Source: Labilibaculum filiforme
GTDB lineage: Bacteria; Bacteroidota; Bacteroidia; Bacteroidales; Marinifilaceae
DNA length: 64,000 nucleotides
Reading direction: 5' to 3'
Assembly: GCF_002843315.1 (NCBI RefSeq)
Contig: NZ_MVDD01000019.1
Coordinates: forward strand, 1 to 64,000
Each line of letters begins with the position of its first letter. The first letter of the stretch is position 1. The notes under the pieces are model-generated. The model had not been told where the DNA came from. It did no database searches and saw only the letters and a list, made by a program, of their open reading frames with translations. The translations under genes and the position numbers were made by a program. This document shows, one piece after another, positions 16,284 to 23,928 of the stretch.

Positions 16284-17717
16284 ATGTCTTCGATAGAATT
16301 AAAAAGCAAGTGGCTTGAAAATTATAAAACAGCACCAGCTCAGTTGCAAAAAATGGGCAAAATTAATGGATTAATTAGCGCTTTTAATGCCAATGTTGAT
16401 GCTGTAATTAAAGTAAACGGTGCAGGCATTCAAAAGCTAATCGCCGAAAACAAGCTGGATATAGATTTGATTCTTGCTGATGGTGAAAATAGTATTCGTT
16501 CTAAGGAGGATGCAATAAGGGGGTTTCTGAATTGTTTTAAAAATGGAATTGCCGAAGAGTGGTTGATTGAGGATGTAGAGGTTTTTGAATGGCTTAACAA
16601 GCATGTTGGCTACGATAAAATGCAAATGGGAGGCCAAGGAGGTATTGTGGCCAATGTAATGGCTGTATGTGGTGTAAACTCAGTTTACGTGCATTGTGCT
16701 TCTGCTCCTAAAGATCAATCTAAATTGTTTTTAGATTTGCCAAATTTGTTAACTAATGATGAAAAGGGTGAAATTAAGCAGGCATCTAAAGTGGATCGCT
16801 CTTCCGATTTAGCCTTAATTCATTGGATTATTGAATTTGATAAGGGAGATTCGATCAGCTTGAATGGTGAAACTTTTGTATGTCCGAAAGCAAACCGTTT
16901 TATTGCTACTTACGATCCATTAAATTTTAAATTGCATATCGACGAGAATTTTGCAAACAGAATGTCGCAAAAAGATATCAATCCAGAATACATCATTTTA
17001 TCAGGTTATCAAATGCTTCACGAAACTCTTCATGATGGAACAAAAGGAGTTGAAAGAATCGACTTTTCGAAAGCAATGATTGCCAAATGGAGAGAATCTT
17101 GTCCTGAAAGTCTATTGCATCTCGAAGTTGCATCAACTCAGGATAAAGTTATTCGTAAGTATTTAATTAATAGTTTGGTGGAAAGTGTTGATAGTTTGGG
17201 TTTTAACGAACGCGAATTAATTGATATTTTAGAAGTAATAGGTGAGGATGAATTGGCACAGAAATGTGAGGAAAATACAAATAGTTCGAACTTGTTTGAG
17301 GGAATGTTGAAAATATATGAATATACGAAATGCTCAAGAATGCAATTGCATATGTTTGGTTTGTATCTAACTCTTCAGAAAAAAGAATTTAAAGTGACTC
17401 CTATTCAGAATAGAGATGGAATGCAGTTAGCGGCTACTGTTGCAGCAGCTAAAGCAGGTACAGGAGCTATCGATAAAAAAGAGGTTTTACTTTGGGCTAA
17501 AGATCATAAAGTGTCCGATGTTGGTTTAAAAGAGTTATCTAGTCTTTCGGAAACTGTATCTAAGTTATTTGGAGCAAATGAATTAATGGAAACGGGGATT
17601 TTTAGTAATGAGAAACTGGAAATTATTGCAGTTCCAACTATATTAATTGAAAAGCCTGTTACGCTGGTAGGTATGGGAGATACGATATCTTCGGTATCAC
17701 TGGTTGGCGCTCGTTAG
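16284..17717 (+). CDS. ADP-dependent phosphofructokinase/glucokinase family sugar kinase
   Basis: This 477-residue ribokinase-fold enzyme belongs to the family that phosphorylates glucose or fructose 6-phosphate using ADP instead of ATP. Family marks are SAFNANVDAVIKV at residues 32-44, the glycine-rich QMGGQGGIVANVMAV near 115 and VGMGDTISS near the C-terminus with catalytic Asp466. The family is best known from archaea, with scattered bacterial and animal members. Glucokinase and phosphofructokinase activities cannot be separated by eye, and other sugar substrates are possible. It is monocistronic between terminators. It sits between clpB and a GH92 mannosidase, about 5 kb from the GRE sugar operon, so a role in the same sugar metabolism is possible but unproven. 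Confidence 0.75.
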   Translation: MSSIELKSKWLENYKTAPAQLQKMGKINGLISAFNANVDAVIKVNGAGIQKLIAENKLDIDLILADGENSIRSKEDAIRGFLNCFKNGIAEEWLIEDVEVFEWLNKHVGYDKMQMGGQGGIVANVMAVCGVNSVYVHCASAPKDQSKLFLDLPNLLTNDEKGEIKQASKVDRSSDLALIHWIIEFDKGDSISLNGETFVCPKANRFIATYDPLNFKLHIDENFANRMSQKDINPEYIILSGYQMLHETLHDGTKGVERIDFSKAMIAKWRESCPESLLHLEVASTQDKVIRKYLINSLVESVDSLGFNERELIDILEVIGEDELAQKCEENTNSSNLFEGMLKIYEYTKCSRMQLHMFGLYLTLQKKEFKVTPIQNRDGMQLAATVAAAKAGTGAIDKKEVLLWAKDHKVSDVGLKELSSLSETVSKLFGANELMETGIFSNEKLEIIAVPTILIEKPVTLVGMGDTISSVSLVGAR

Positions 17718-17745
17718 ATCAAAAAGAAATATACTACTTATGACT

Positions 17746-17789
17746 AAAGGAAGATTCGAAATTAGATGGTTTTGGAACTTCCTTTTTTT
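17746..17789 (+). terminator. terminator after ADP-dependent kinase
   Basis: The arms are AAAGGAAG and CTTCCTTT around a long loop, followed by T residues. Confidence 0.55.
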
Positions 17790-17800
17790 GCAGAATAGGG

Positions 17801-17832
17801 AAAAAAATAGCCCCGGTGGTACTTCGGGGCTA
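17801..17832 (-). terminator. terminator of GH92 transcript
   Basis: On the minus strand the arms TAGCCCCG / CGGGGCTA are followed by seven T. It lies 89 bp past the GH92 stop codon. Confidence 0.75.
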
Positions 17833-17838
17833 AATTTT

Positions 17839-17919
17839 GAACTACTTGTGTGGAATAGTTCTTACTAATCTAAATCACTAACTAACTAACTAATCTTTAT
17901 CCTATTTAAATATCAAAAT
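17839..17919 (+). other. leader-like motif: hairpin plus G-free CTAACTAA stretch
   Basis: GAACTA (17839-17844) and TAGTTC (17856-17861) can pair. After them come 58 nt without any G, containing TTACTAATCTAAATCACTAA and repeats of CTAA. The sequence around AGTTCTTACTAA recurs at 20671, on the other side of the GH92 gene, and the layout is like that of the units at 134-1100. No coding gene follows on this strand, so it may be a relic leader. Confidence 0.35.
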
Positions 17920-17920
17920 G

Positions 17921-20197
17921 CTAATTGGTATTACTCATCGAATAGGGAAGAAACTTTGGATTGGTTCCCCATGTTTTATTTGGTCTTGGACCCATTTCTA
18001 AAATTAATTTTGCTCCCTCAATAATAGTGGAGTGTTCAAAATAAGGACCATCTAATGCTGTGCCATTCAATAGTGCCGATTGAATGTATTTATTCTTTGC
18101 AGAACAGTTTTTAGCTTGAATTTCTAGCTTTTTGCCATTCCCTAAATCCATTGTAATTTCTTCAAATACCGGACTACCAATATTGTATTCTGGTACGCCT
18201 GGTGTTACCGGATAAAATCCCATAGCCGAAAAAACATAGAATGCCGATAAACCACCGCCATCTTCATCTCCGCATATCCCAAAAGGGGAATTGGTGTACC
18301 ATACTTCCATAAGGGAGCGAATTCTTTTTTGTGTTTTCCATGGAGCTCCCGAATAGTTATACAAATAGGGAATATGCAAACTAGGCTCATTTCCCATTAT
18401 AAATTGTCCGGTTAAGCCGGTTGCATCTGGAAAAATATCCCAATAATCCCATTTAGGAATCCCGAATGGTTCTACAAATAGCTGATCCAGCTTGGTGTTA
18501 AATTTTTCATTTCCACCCATTAAATCTATTAATCCGGCAATATCGTGCTGAATGTCCCAAGTGTAGGTCCAGGCATTATTTTCGGCAAAGTAATCTCTTC
18601 CTCCCAATCCGCCCGATAATTTAGGGTCAAATGGTTGAATCCATTCTCCATCTGCCGATTTAGGAGCCATAAATCCTATTTCGGGATTAAAATGGTTTTT
18701 ATAATTATTTGCTTTGTTTGAGAAAAGTTGTAGGTCTTCTTTTTTATTCAAATCCTTTGCTAGTTGAGCAATGCACCAATCGTCGTAACTATGACCTAAT
18801 GTTAGAGCTACAGCTTGGCGTTTTTCCCATTTATGTACTTCTTTTACCCATTCTTTTTCGCCAGGTTTAAGGGCTGGGAAAAAGCCATTTTTGTGATAAA
18901 AAGTATCCAATTCTGTGGCAGGACCGTTTTTCCATGGCAACATGGTAGCTTCTAGTTCATTCTTTTTTAGGCCTTCAAATGCTTTATCGACATTAAATTC
19001 TCGTATATTTTTAAAGTAAGCATCTGTAATAATCGAAGCGGCATGATTTCCATTCATACAGGTATGATCGCCTGTAAATAAAGGGAAGGATGGCATCCAA
19101 CCACCTTGCTCATACATTTTAATGTAGGAAGTTATTTTTTTGCTTTGGTTTTCCGGATCAAGAAGAAGCATTAATGGATGCGTGGCTCTGTAAGTATCCC
19201 AAACCCAGTCGTCAACAAAAAAATCAACACCATTATCGGAATGTATTTTCTGATCGTAATTGCTAAAGTATTTGCCGTTTTCAGAAATATTCACCATTCT
19301 TTCATAACAGCGGTACAATGCTGTGTAGAAAACTGTTTTCTGGTCTTCACTTCCCCCTTTTACAAGTATTTTACTTAAAGCCTTGTTCCATATCTGCTTA
19401 TGCAATTCTTTATATTTTTCGAAATTCCAATCTGGTGTTTCAGATTCTAGATGATTTTCAGCTTCACTAGTCGAAATATACGAAACCGCTATTTTTAGTT
19501 GTAGTGGTTTCGAAGTATCGTCAAATCTAAAAAAAGTTCCAATTTGATTTCCTGAGATTTTTTTACTTTTTGAGTTTAATTTATTTGAGTCTAAAGTACC
19601 ATATTCCGATAGGTTTTGGTCAAATTTTATGGCAAAATATACTTTTACAGGATGTTCAAGATCAACACCATCAACAGCAGTAATCATATCAAATCCCGTA
19701 ATCGTTTTCTCTTTTGGGGAAATATGAAATTCTCCATTATTTCTACTCTGTAAGTATAAATTGGCAGGCATATCCTTTGTAAAAGTAAATCGAGAGAAGG
19801 AAACATGCTCACTTGCAGTTAGTTCCATTTGCATGTCAGATTCTTCTAAAAGAACCGAATAGTAATAGGGACTTACTGTTTCCTGATCATGGTCGTAATA
19901 GGACTCCCAATCTTCAGCTCTAGGCGAAGTAGGATTCTGTGAAATCATGAATTTTCCGATTGTTCCTTTTCTATGAGAAACAATAGAGAATGGAAAATGG
20001 GTAATTTTTTCGCTTTGATATCCTTTCGGTTCTTTGGATATTCGCATCATACTGTTGGGAAGATGCACCAACGGAATTGTTGGTTCTAGCATATGACCGA
20101 TGCCTCCGATATTTGGATTGACATAGTCGACAACGCTCTTTTGACCAAATAGAGTCAAAGAGAAAAGTAGAGAGAGTAGTAGTGTTACTTTTTTCAT
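17921..20197 (-). CDS. GH92 family alpha-mannosidase, exported
   Basis: This 758-residue enzyme has a signal peptide ending in LTLFGQ and should act in the periplasm or at the surface. GH92 enzymes are calcium-dependent exo-alpha-mannosidases, mostly alpha-1,2. Visible family parts are VDYVNPNIGG at the mature N-terminus, WVWDTYRATHPLM, GNEPSLHIPYLYNYSGAPW with the presumed acid Glu604, and GDEDGGGLSAFYVFSAMGFY (Asp644-Glu645-Asp646). In the common form these last motifs read EPSHH and NDDxGxMSAW, so three positions near the active site are altered. Together with GH47 it supports growth on mannose-containing glycans. It is divergent from the citrate lyase cluster and has its own terminator. 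Confidence 0.88.
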   Translation of the reverse strand: MKKVTLLLSLLFSLTLFGQKSVVDYVNPNIGGIGHMLEPTIPLVHLPNSMMRISKEPKGYQSEKITHFPFSIVSHRKGTIGKFMISQNPTSPRAEDWESYYDHDQETVSPYYYSVLLEESDMQMELTASEHVSFSRFTFTKDMPANLYLQSRNNGEFHISPKEKTITGFDMITAVDGVDLEHPVKVYFAIKFDQNLSEYGTLDSNKLNSKSKKISGNQIGTFFRFDDTSKPLQLKIAVSYISTSEAENHLESETPDWNFEKYKELHKQIWNKALSKILVKGGSEDQKTVFYTALYRCYERMVNISENGKYFSNYDQKIHSDNGVDFFVDDWVWDTYRATHPLMLLLDPENQSKKITSYIKMYEQGGWMPSFPLFTGDHTCMNGNHAASIITDAYFKNIREFNVDKAFEGLKKNELEATMLPWKNGPATELDTFYHKNGFFPALKPGEKEWVKEVHKWEKRQAVALTLGHSYDDWCIAQLAKDLNKKEDLQLFSNKANNYKNHFNPEIGFMAPKSADGEWIQPFDPKLSGGLGGRDYFAENNAWTYTWDIQHDIAGLIDLMGGNEKFNTKLDQLFVEPFGIPKWDYWDIFPDATGLTGQFIMGNEPSLHIPYLYNYSGAPWKTQKRIRSLMEVWYTNSPFGICGDEDGGGLSAFYVFSAMGFYPVTPGVPEYNIGSPVFEEITMDLGNGKKLEIQAKNCSAKNKYIQSALLNGTALDGPYFEHSTIIEGAKLILEMGPRPNKTWGTNPKFLPYSMSNTN

Positions 20198-20652
20198 GAA
20201 AAACGTATTCTGTGTAATAAATTCGGTTCAAAAATATACGAAAGCAATTAATTTTAATTTAATTGTAGATTAACTTGATAAACTAAATTATTAATCAATA
20301 GTAATTGTATCGTTTAGCATTCCTATAATCAGGTAATTGACTTGTGTTCGATAAACGAAATAATTTTTGCGCTAAATTTAAGTTTGTAAAACTATTTAAA
20401 TATTTCTCTTCAGAGAAATATAGGTTTCAATATGGATATTGGTTTTAGTAAAGAGGTGAATTTTTATAATATTTAGCCTTAAATATGGTATTCGGATTGT
20501 TTTTATTCGGAATAAAAGAAAAATGGGTAGTATTGAGTGAGAAAAAGATGAAAACGTTTGCGTAAACCAAATATTTACACTTATATTGTGAATTCTTTGT
20601 GAGAAAAACGAAAAATACCATTTGTAATCACATGGAATCACACTTTTTTTTG
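20198..20652. other. long intergenic region upstream of GH92 and the cit cluster
   Basis: No convincing coding sequence was found. A dyad with 10-bp arms, ATATTTCTCT / AGAGAAATAT, lies at 20400-20421, about 15 bp after a perfect -7 type box TAAGTTTG (20379-20386) that lacks a matching -33 element. The dyad could be an operator or a 5' hairpin of a transcript running to the terminator at 20743. Confidence 0.4.
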
Positions 20653-20743
20653 CTCATCATTTATTTGATGAGTTCTTACTAACCACTAACTAATCACTAA
20701 CAAGTAGATCCTGTTTATTCTAAATAAGCAGGATCTTTTTTTT
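20653..20743 (+). ncRNA. candidate small RNA or orphan leader ending in a strong terminator
   Basis: This has three parts: a hairpin CTCATCA / TGATGAG (20653-20672), a 31-nt stretch with no G (TTCTTACTAACCACTAACTA and on to 20703), and a terminator with arms AGATCCTG / CAGGATCT and nine T (20707-20743). The G-free part resembles those at 17862 and in the 184-bp units. A stable 5' hairpin, an open linker and a terminator is the usual shape of a small RNA. It could also be an attenuator ahead of citD. Confidence 0.4.
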
Positions 20744-20982
20744 TATCTTTTTATTCAAATTACCTTTACTCCCAATTTTAAAACTTTTAAAAGGAAAAAA
20801 ATTCTGATGAGGAGTTTCTGTTGTAAATGTTTCTTTGATAAAAATAAAGCTTTAGGAAATCAAATTGTAAGATATATAAATACTTACGAAATTAAGTTGG
20901 ATTAATAACAGGTTGATTTGCAATCGTTTCCAATAGGTGTTTTATAACACTAAAGATTTCAGGTAAAAATACCCGAAAGTGC

Positions 20983-21013
20983 TTTGAATTGTATCGAAAG
21001 ACACCAAAATTTG
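20983..21013 (+). promoter_or_regulatory. candidate promoter of the cit cluster
   Basis: TTTG (20983-20986), a 19-nt spacer and AAAATTTG (21006-21013) match the Bacteroidota primary-sigma pattern with one mismatch. The predicted start lies about 45 nt before citD, in a leader almost free of G. Confidence 0.55.
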
Positions 21014-21067
21014 CAGTAGCAAATAATACATATCACACAAAAACTAATTAACAAATATCTACTAACA

Positions 21068-21355
21068 ATGACACCCAAGTTTAAAGCGCAAGCCGGAACT
21101 TTTGAATCAAGCGATATTATGATTCTAATAGAACCTCTTGAAAAAGATTCTGGTCGCAAAGTTGATATCTCTTCTACTGTAATGTTACAGTTCGAAGCTG
21201 ATATTAAAGCTACAATAAACAAAGTACTTGATACGCTTCAAGTTAAGGATCTTCACCTTATTGCTAAGGATAAAGGAGCATTAACTCAGACAATTGAAGC
21301 ACGAGTTGAAACAGCAGTTAAACGATCTTTAGGTATTCAGGAGGGGACAATGTAA
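21068..21355 (+). CDS. citD: citrate lyase acyl carrier protein (gamma subunit) CitD
   Basis: This 95-residue carrier holds the phosphoribosyl-dephospho-CoA arm that shuttles acetyl and citryl thioesters inside citrate lyase. The modified serine is Ser14 in AGTFESSDIM, the expected place. The middle VDISSTVMLQFEADIKATIN and the C-terminal ALTQTIEARVETAVKRS are also typical. It is the first gene of the cluster and its stop overlaps the start of citE (TAATG), so the two are probably co-translated. The leader before the ATG contains almost no G, like that of citC. Confidence 0.95.
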   Translation: MTPKFKAQAGTFESSDIMILIEPLEKDSGRKVDISSTVMLQFEADIKATINKVLDTLQVKDLHLIAKDKGALTQTIEARVETAVKRSLGIQEGTM

Positions 21356-22251
21356 TGGTAAAGAAAAAAAGACGTTCAATGTTGTATATTCCTGGTAATA
21401 ACCCGGCAATGATTCAACAAGCAGGAGTTTATGGTTGCGATGCAGTACTTCTCGATTTAGAAGACGCAGTGGCCTTAAATCAGAAGGATGCTGCGAGAAT
21501 ATTGGTTCGCAACATGCTTAAAACAGTTAATTTTTACGATACCGAAGTATGTGTACGTGTAAATAATTTTCATACTCCGTTTGGATTGACAGATTTGGAG
21601 GAAATCGTGCCTTTGCAACCAGATAATATCCGTTTTCCAAAAACGGAAACGGTTGCCGATGTTAAGGAATTTATGAAAGAAGTTCGACGCATCGAAAAAG
21701 AACATGGCATTAAGAATCCAAGCATGACTATTCATGTGATGATTGAAACGGCTAAAGGAGTTGCAAATGTATACGATATTGCAACTGCCGATCCTAGAAT
21801 CGATGCTATTACTATTGGAGGACAGGATTTAACTGCTGATATGGGAATCATTAAAACACCAGATGGTGTTGGAATCGATTATGCACGTAAACGAATTGTG
21901 ATGGCTGGAAAAGCCAACGATTTAGACGTTTTAGATACTATTTTTGCTGATGTGAACGATGATGAAGGTTTGCGTGAGGAAACTGAATATATTAAAAAAA
22001 TAGGTTTTGCAGGAAAAGCACTTATTAATCCACGTCAGGTGGATGTTGTTCATGAGGTGTTTAACCCTACCGAAAACGAGGTGCGTAAAGCGTATCGTGT
22101 TTACTCTGAGTATATTAAAAATAAAAAAGCTGGCATTGGAGTTTTTGCAATTGATGGCAAAATGGTAGATGCTCCGGTTGTTCAAAGAGCAATTACGGTT
22201 TTGGAATTTGCCAAAATAGATTTGAAAGAAATTGAAAAGAATGCTGGTTAG
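21355..22251 (+). CDS. citE: citrate lyase beta subunit (citryl-CoA lyase) CitE
   Basis: This 298-residue TIM-barrel protein cleaves the citryl thioester to oxaloacetate and the acetyl form of the carrier. It opens with RRSMLYIPGNNPAMIQQA. It has DAVLLDLEDAVALNQKDAAR with the acidic metal ligands, and later ITIGGQDLTADMGI. The length matches authentic CitE rather than the shorter stand-alone CitE-like proteins. It overlaps citD by one base and is followed by citF after 30 bp. Confidence 0.95.
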   Translation: MVKKKRRSMLYIPGNNPAMIQQAGVYGCDAVLLDLEDAVALNQKDAARILVRNMLKTVNFYDTEVCVRVNNFHTPFGLTDLEEIVPLQPDNIRFPKTETVADVKEFMKEVRRIEKEHGIKNPSMTIHVMIETAKGVANVYDIATADPRIDAITIGGQDLTADMGIIKTPDGVGIDYARKRIVMAGKANDLDVLDTIFADVNDDEGLREETEYIKKIGFAGKALINPRQVDVVHEVFNPTENEVRKAYRVYSEYIKNKKAGIGVFAIDGKMVDAPVVQRAITVLEFAKIDLKEIEKNAG

Positions 22252-22281
22252 TTTTTAAGCTTAGATTTAAAACGTAGACAA

Positions 22282-23841
22282 ATGAAAAATGCAATAGGAG
22301 TTGAAATTCCTGAATATATAGAAGGCCTTGGGAAACTTGAACCTTTCCAGGGAGTTTGGAAAAGTATTATTGAAGATGAAGTTCCATCAACAAATATTTC
22401 GAGAACCCTTAAGGCTAAAAAACCGCATGCATCCAAACTTTGTAAAACTTTGGAAGAAGCGATTAAAAAATGCAAGCCTTTTGATGGAATGACAGTTACT
22501 TGTCATCACCATTTAAGAGGTGGAGATGGTGTGTTGATGAAAGCCATTCAAATATTAGATGAGATGGGGATCAAGGATATTACCTTAGCATCTTCTTCTC
22601 TTACCTCGGCTCACGATGGCTTAGTTCCTTACGTCGAAAAAGGAATGATTACTCGAATATTTACTTCGGGTATTCGTGGTGCTTTAGGCGATACAATATC
22701 AGTTGGAAAGTTAAAATATCCTGCAATTATTCATTCGCATGGTGGTCGCGTGCGCGATTTCTTAACTGGAAGAATTAAACCCGATTTGTCGGTATTAGCA
22801 GCTTCTGCAGCCGATGAAGAAGGAAATGCAACTGGTGCTCATGGACCATCCGCTTTTGGATCTATGGGATATGCTGATATTGATGCCCGATACTCTAGAA
22901 ACGTAATTGTTGTTACCGATAATTTGGTAGAGTATCCATGTATTCCTTCTACAGTGCGTCAACATTTTATCGATTATGTGGTAAAAGTGGATAGTATTGG
23001 TGATGCAACAAAAATTGCTTCGGGAACTACTCGTATTACCAATTCGCCAATGGATTTACGTATTGCACGTATAGCAGCAACTGTAATCGAACATTCAGGT
23101 TTGTTCAAAAACGGCATGTCGTTTCAGGTTGGTGCTGGTGGTGCTTCATTGGCAGTTGCCAAATTTCTTCGCGAAGATATGAAGCGAAAAAGCATAATCG
23201 GTAGTTTCATGATAGGTGGAGTAACTTCCTATGGTGTTGATATGTTGAACGAGGGTTTATTCCATTCTATTTTTGATGTGCAGTCTTTTGATGCCGCAGT
23301 AAGTTCATCGGTATTAAATAATCCAAATCATATCGAGATTTCCTGCGATCAATATGCAAATCCAAATAACTGTGGATCCATGACTAATAAGTTGGATGTA
23401 GTTGTTTTAGGAGCATTGGAGGTAGATGTAGATTTCAATGTAAATGTAATTACTGGTTCATCGGGAGAAATTAGAGGTGCTTCGGGAGGACATTCTGATA
23501 CCGCATCGGGAGCAAACCTAACAGTTGTTGTTTGTCCTTCGTTTCGTGGTCGTTTACCAATTGTAAAAGATCGCGTTCACACCGTTGTTACACCAGGCGA
23601 AAGTGTTGATGTTATTGTAACTGAAAGAGGCGTATGTGTTAATCCAGCGAAACCAAATTTGGCCGCGAAGCTTAAGGAAGCTGGGGTAAAGGTAGTCGAT
23701 ATCCGCGACCTGAAGGAGGAAGTGGAAAAAATGACGGGAATACCAGCCGAAAAGCAATTAGGAGATCAGATTGTAGCTTTGGTTGAATATCGCGATGGAA
23801 CAATTATTGATGTTATATATAATGTGAAGAATCTCTCTTAA
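22282..23841 (+). CDS. citF: citrate lyase alpha subunit (citrate:acetyl-ACP transferase) CitF
   Basis: This 519-residue CoA-transferase-like subunit exchanges acetyl for citryl on the carrier protein. Typical stretches are GMTVTCHHHLRGGDGVLMKA, HSHGGRVRDFLTGRIKPDLS, GHSDTASGANL and the closing GDQIVALVEYRDGTIIDVIY. The length is normal. It is the third gene of the cluster, and a strong hairpin without a T run (23873-23905) lies in the 87-bp gap to the next gene. Confidence 0.95.
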   Translation: MKNAIGVEIPEYIEGLGKLEPFQGVWKSIIEDEVPSTNISRTLKAKKPHASKLCKTLEEAIKKCKPFDGMTVTCHHHLRGGDGVLMKAIQILDEMGIKDITLASSSLTSAHDGLVPYVEKGMITRIFTSGIRGALGDTISVGKLKYPAIIHSHGGRVRDFLTGRIKPDLSVLAASAADEEGNATGAHGPSAFGSMGYADIDARYSRNVIVVTDNLVEYPCIPSTVRQHFIDYVVKVDSIGDATKIASGTTRITNSPMDLRIARIAATVIEHSGLFKNGMSFQVGAGGASLAVAKFLREDMKRKSIIGSFMIGGVTSYGVDMLNEGLFHSIFDVQSFDAAVSSSVLNNPNHIEISCDQYANPNNCGSMTNKLDVVVLGALEVDVDFNVNVITGSSGEIRGASGGHSDTASGANLTVVVCPSFRGRLPIVKDRVHTVVTPGESVDVIVTERGVCVNPAKPNLAAKLKEAGVKVVDIRDLKEEVEKMTGIPAEKQLGDQIVALVEYRDGTIIDVIYNVKNLS

Positions 23842-23872
23842 GCTAAGCTTGGTTCATGCATATGAAATAGTT

Positions 23873-23905
23873 TACACCCTATTTGTTAAGAACATTTAGG
23901 GTGTA
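23873..23905 (+). promoter_or_regulatory. intercistronic hairpin between citF and citXG
   Basis: TACACCCTA (23873-23881) and TAGGGTGTA (23897-23905) pair perfectly over nine bases with a 15-nt loop. No T run follows, so it is more likely an mRNA processing or stabilising structure than a terminator. It may set subunit genes apart from the maturation gene. Confidence 0.55.
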
Positions 23906-23928
23906 TCTGTAAACAGGAAGCACATAAA

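Noticed and set aside
17918-18001. short + strand ORF after the G-free leader at 17862
   Set aside because: It runs antisense to the conserved end of GH92 and has no family features, so the leader is more likely a relic.
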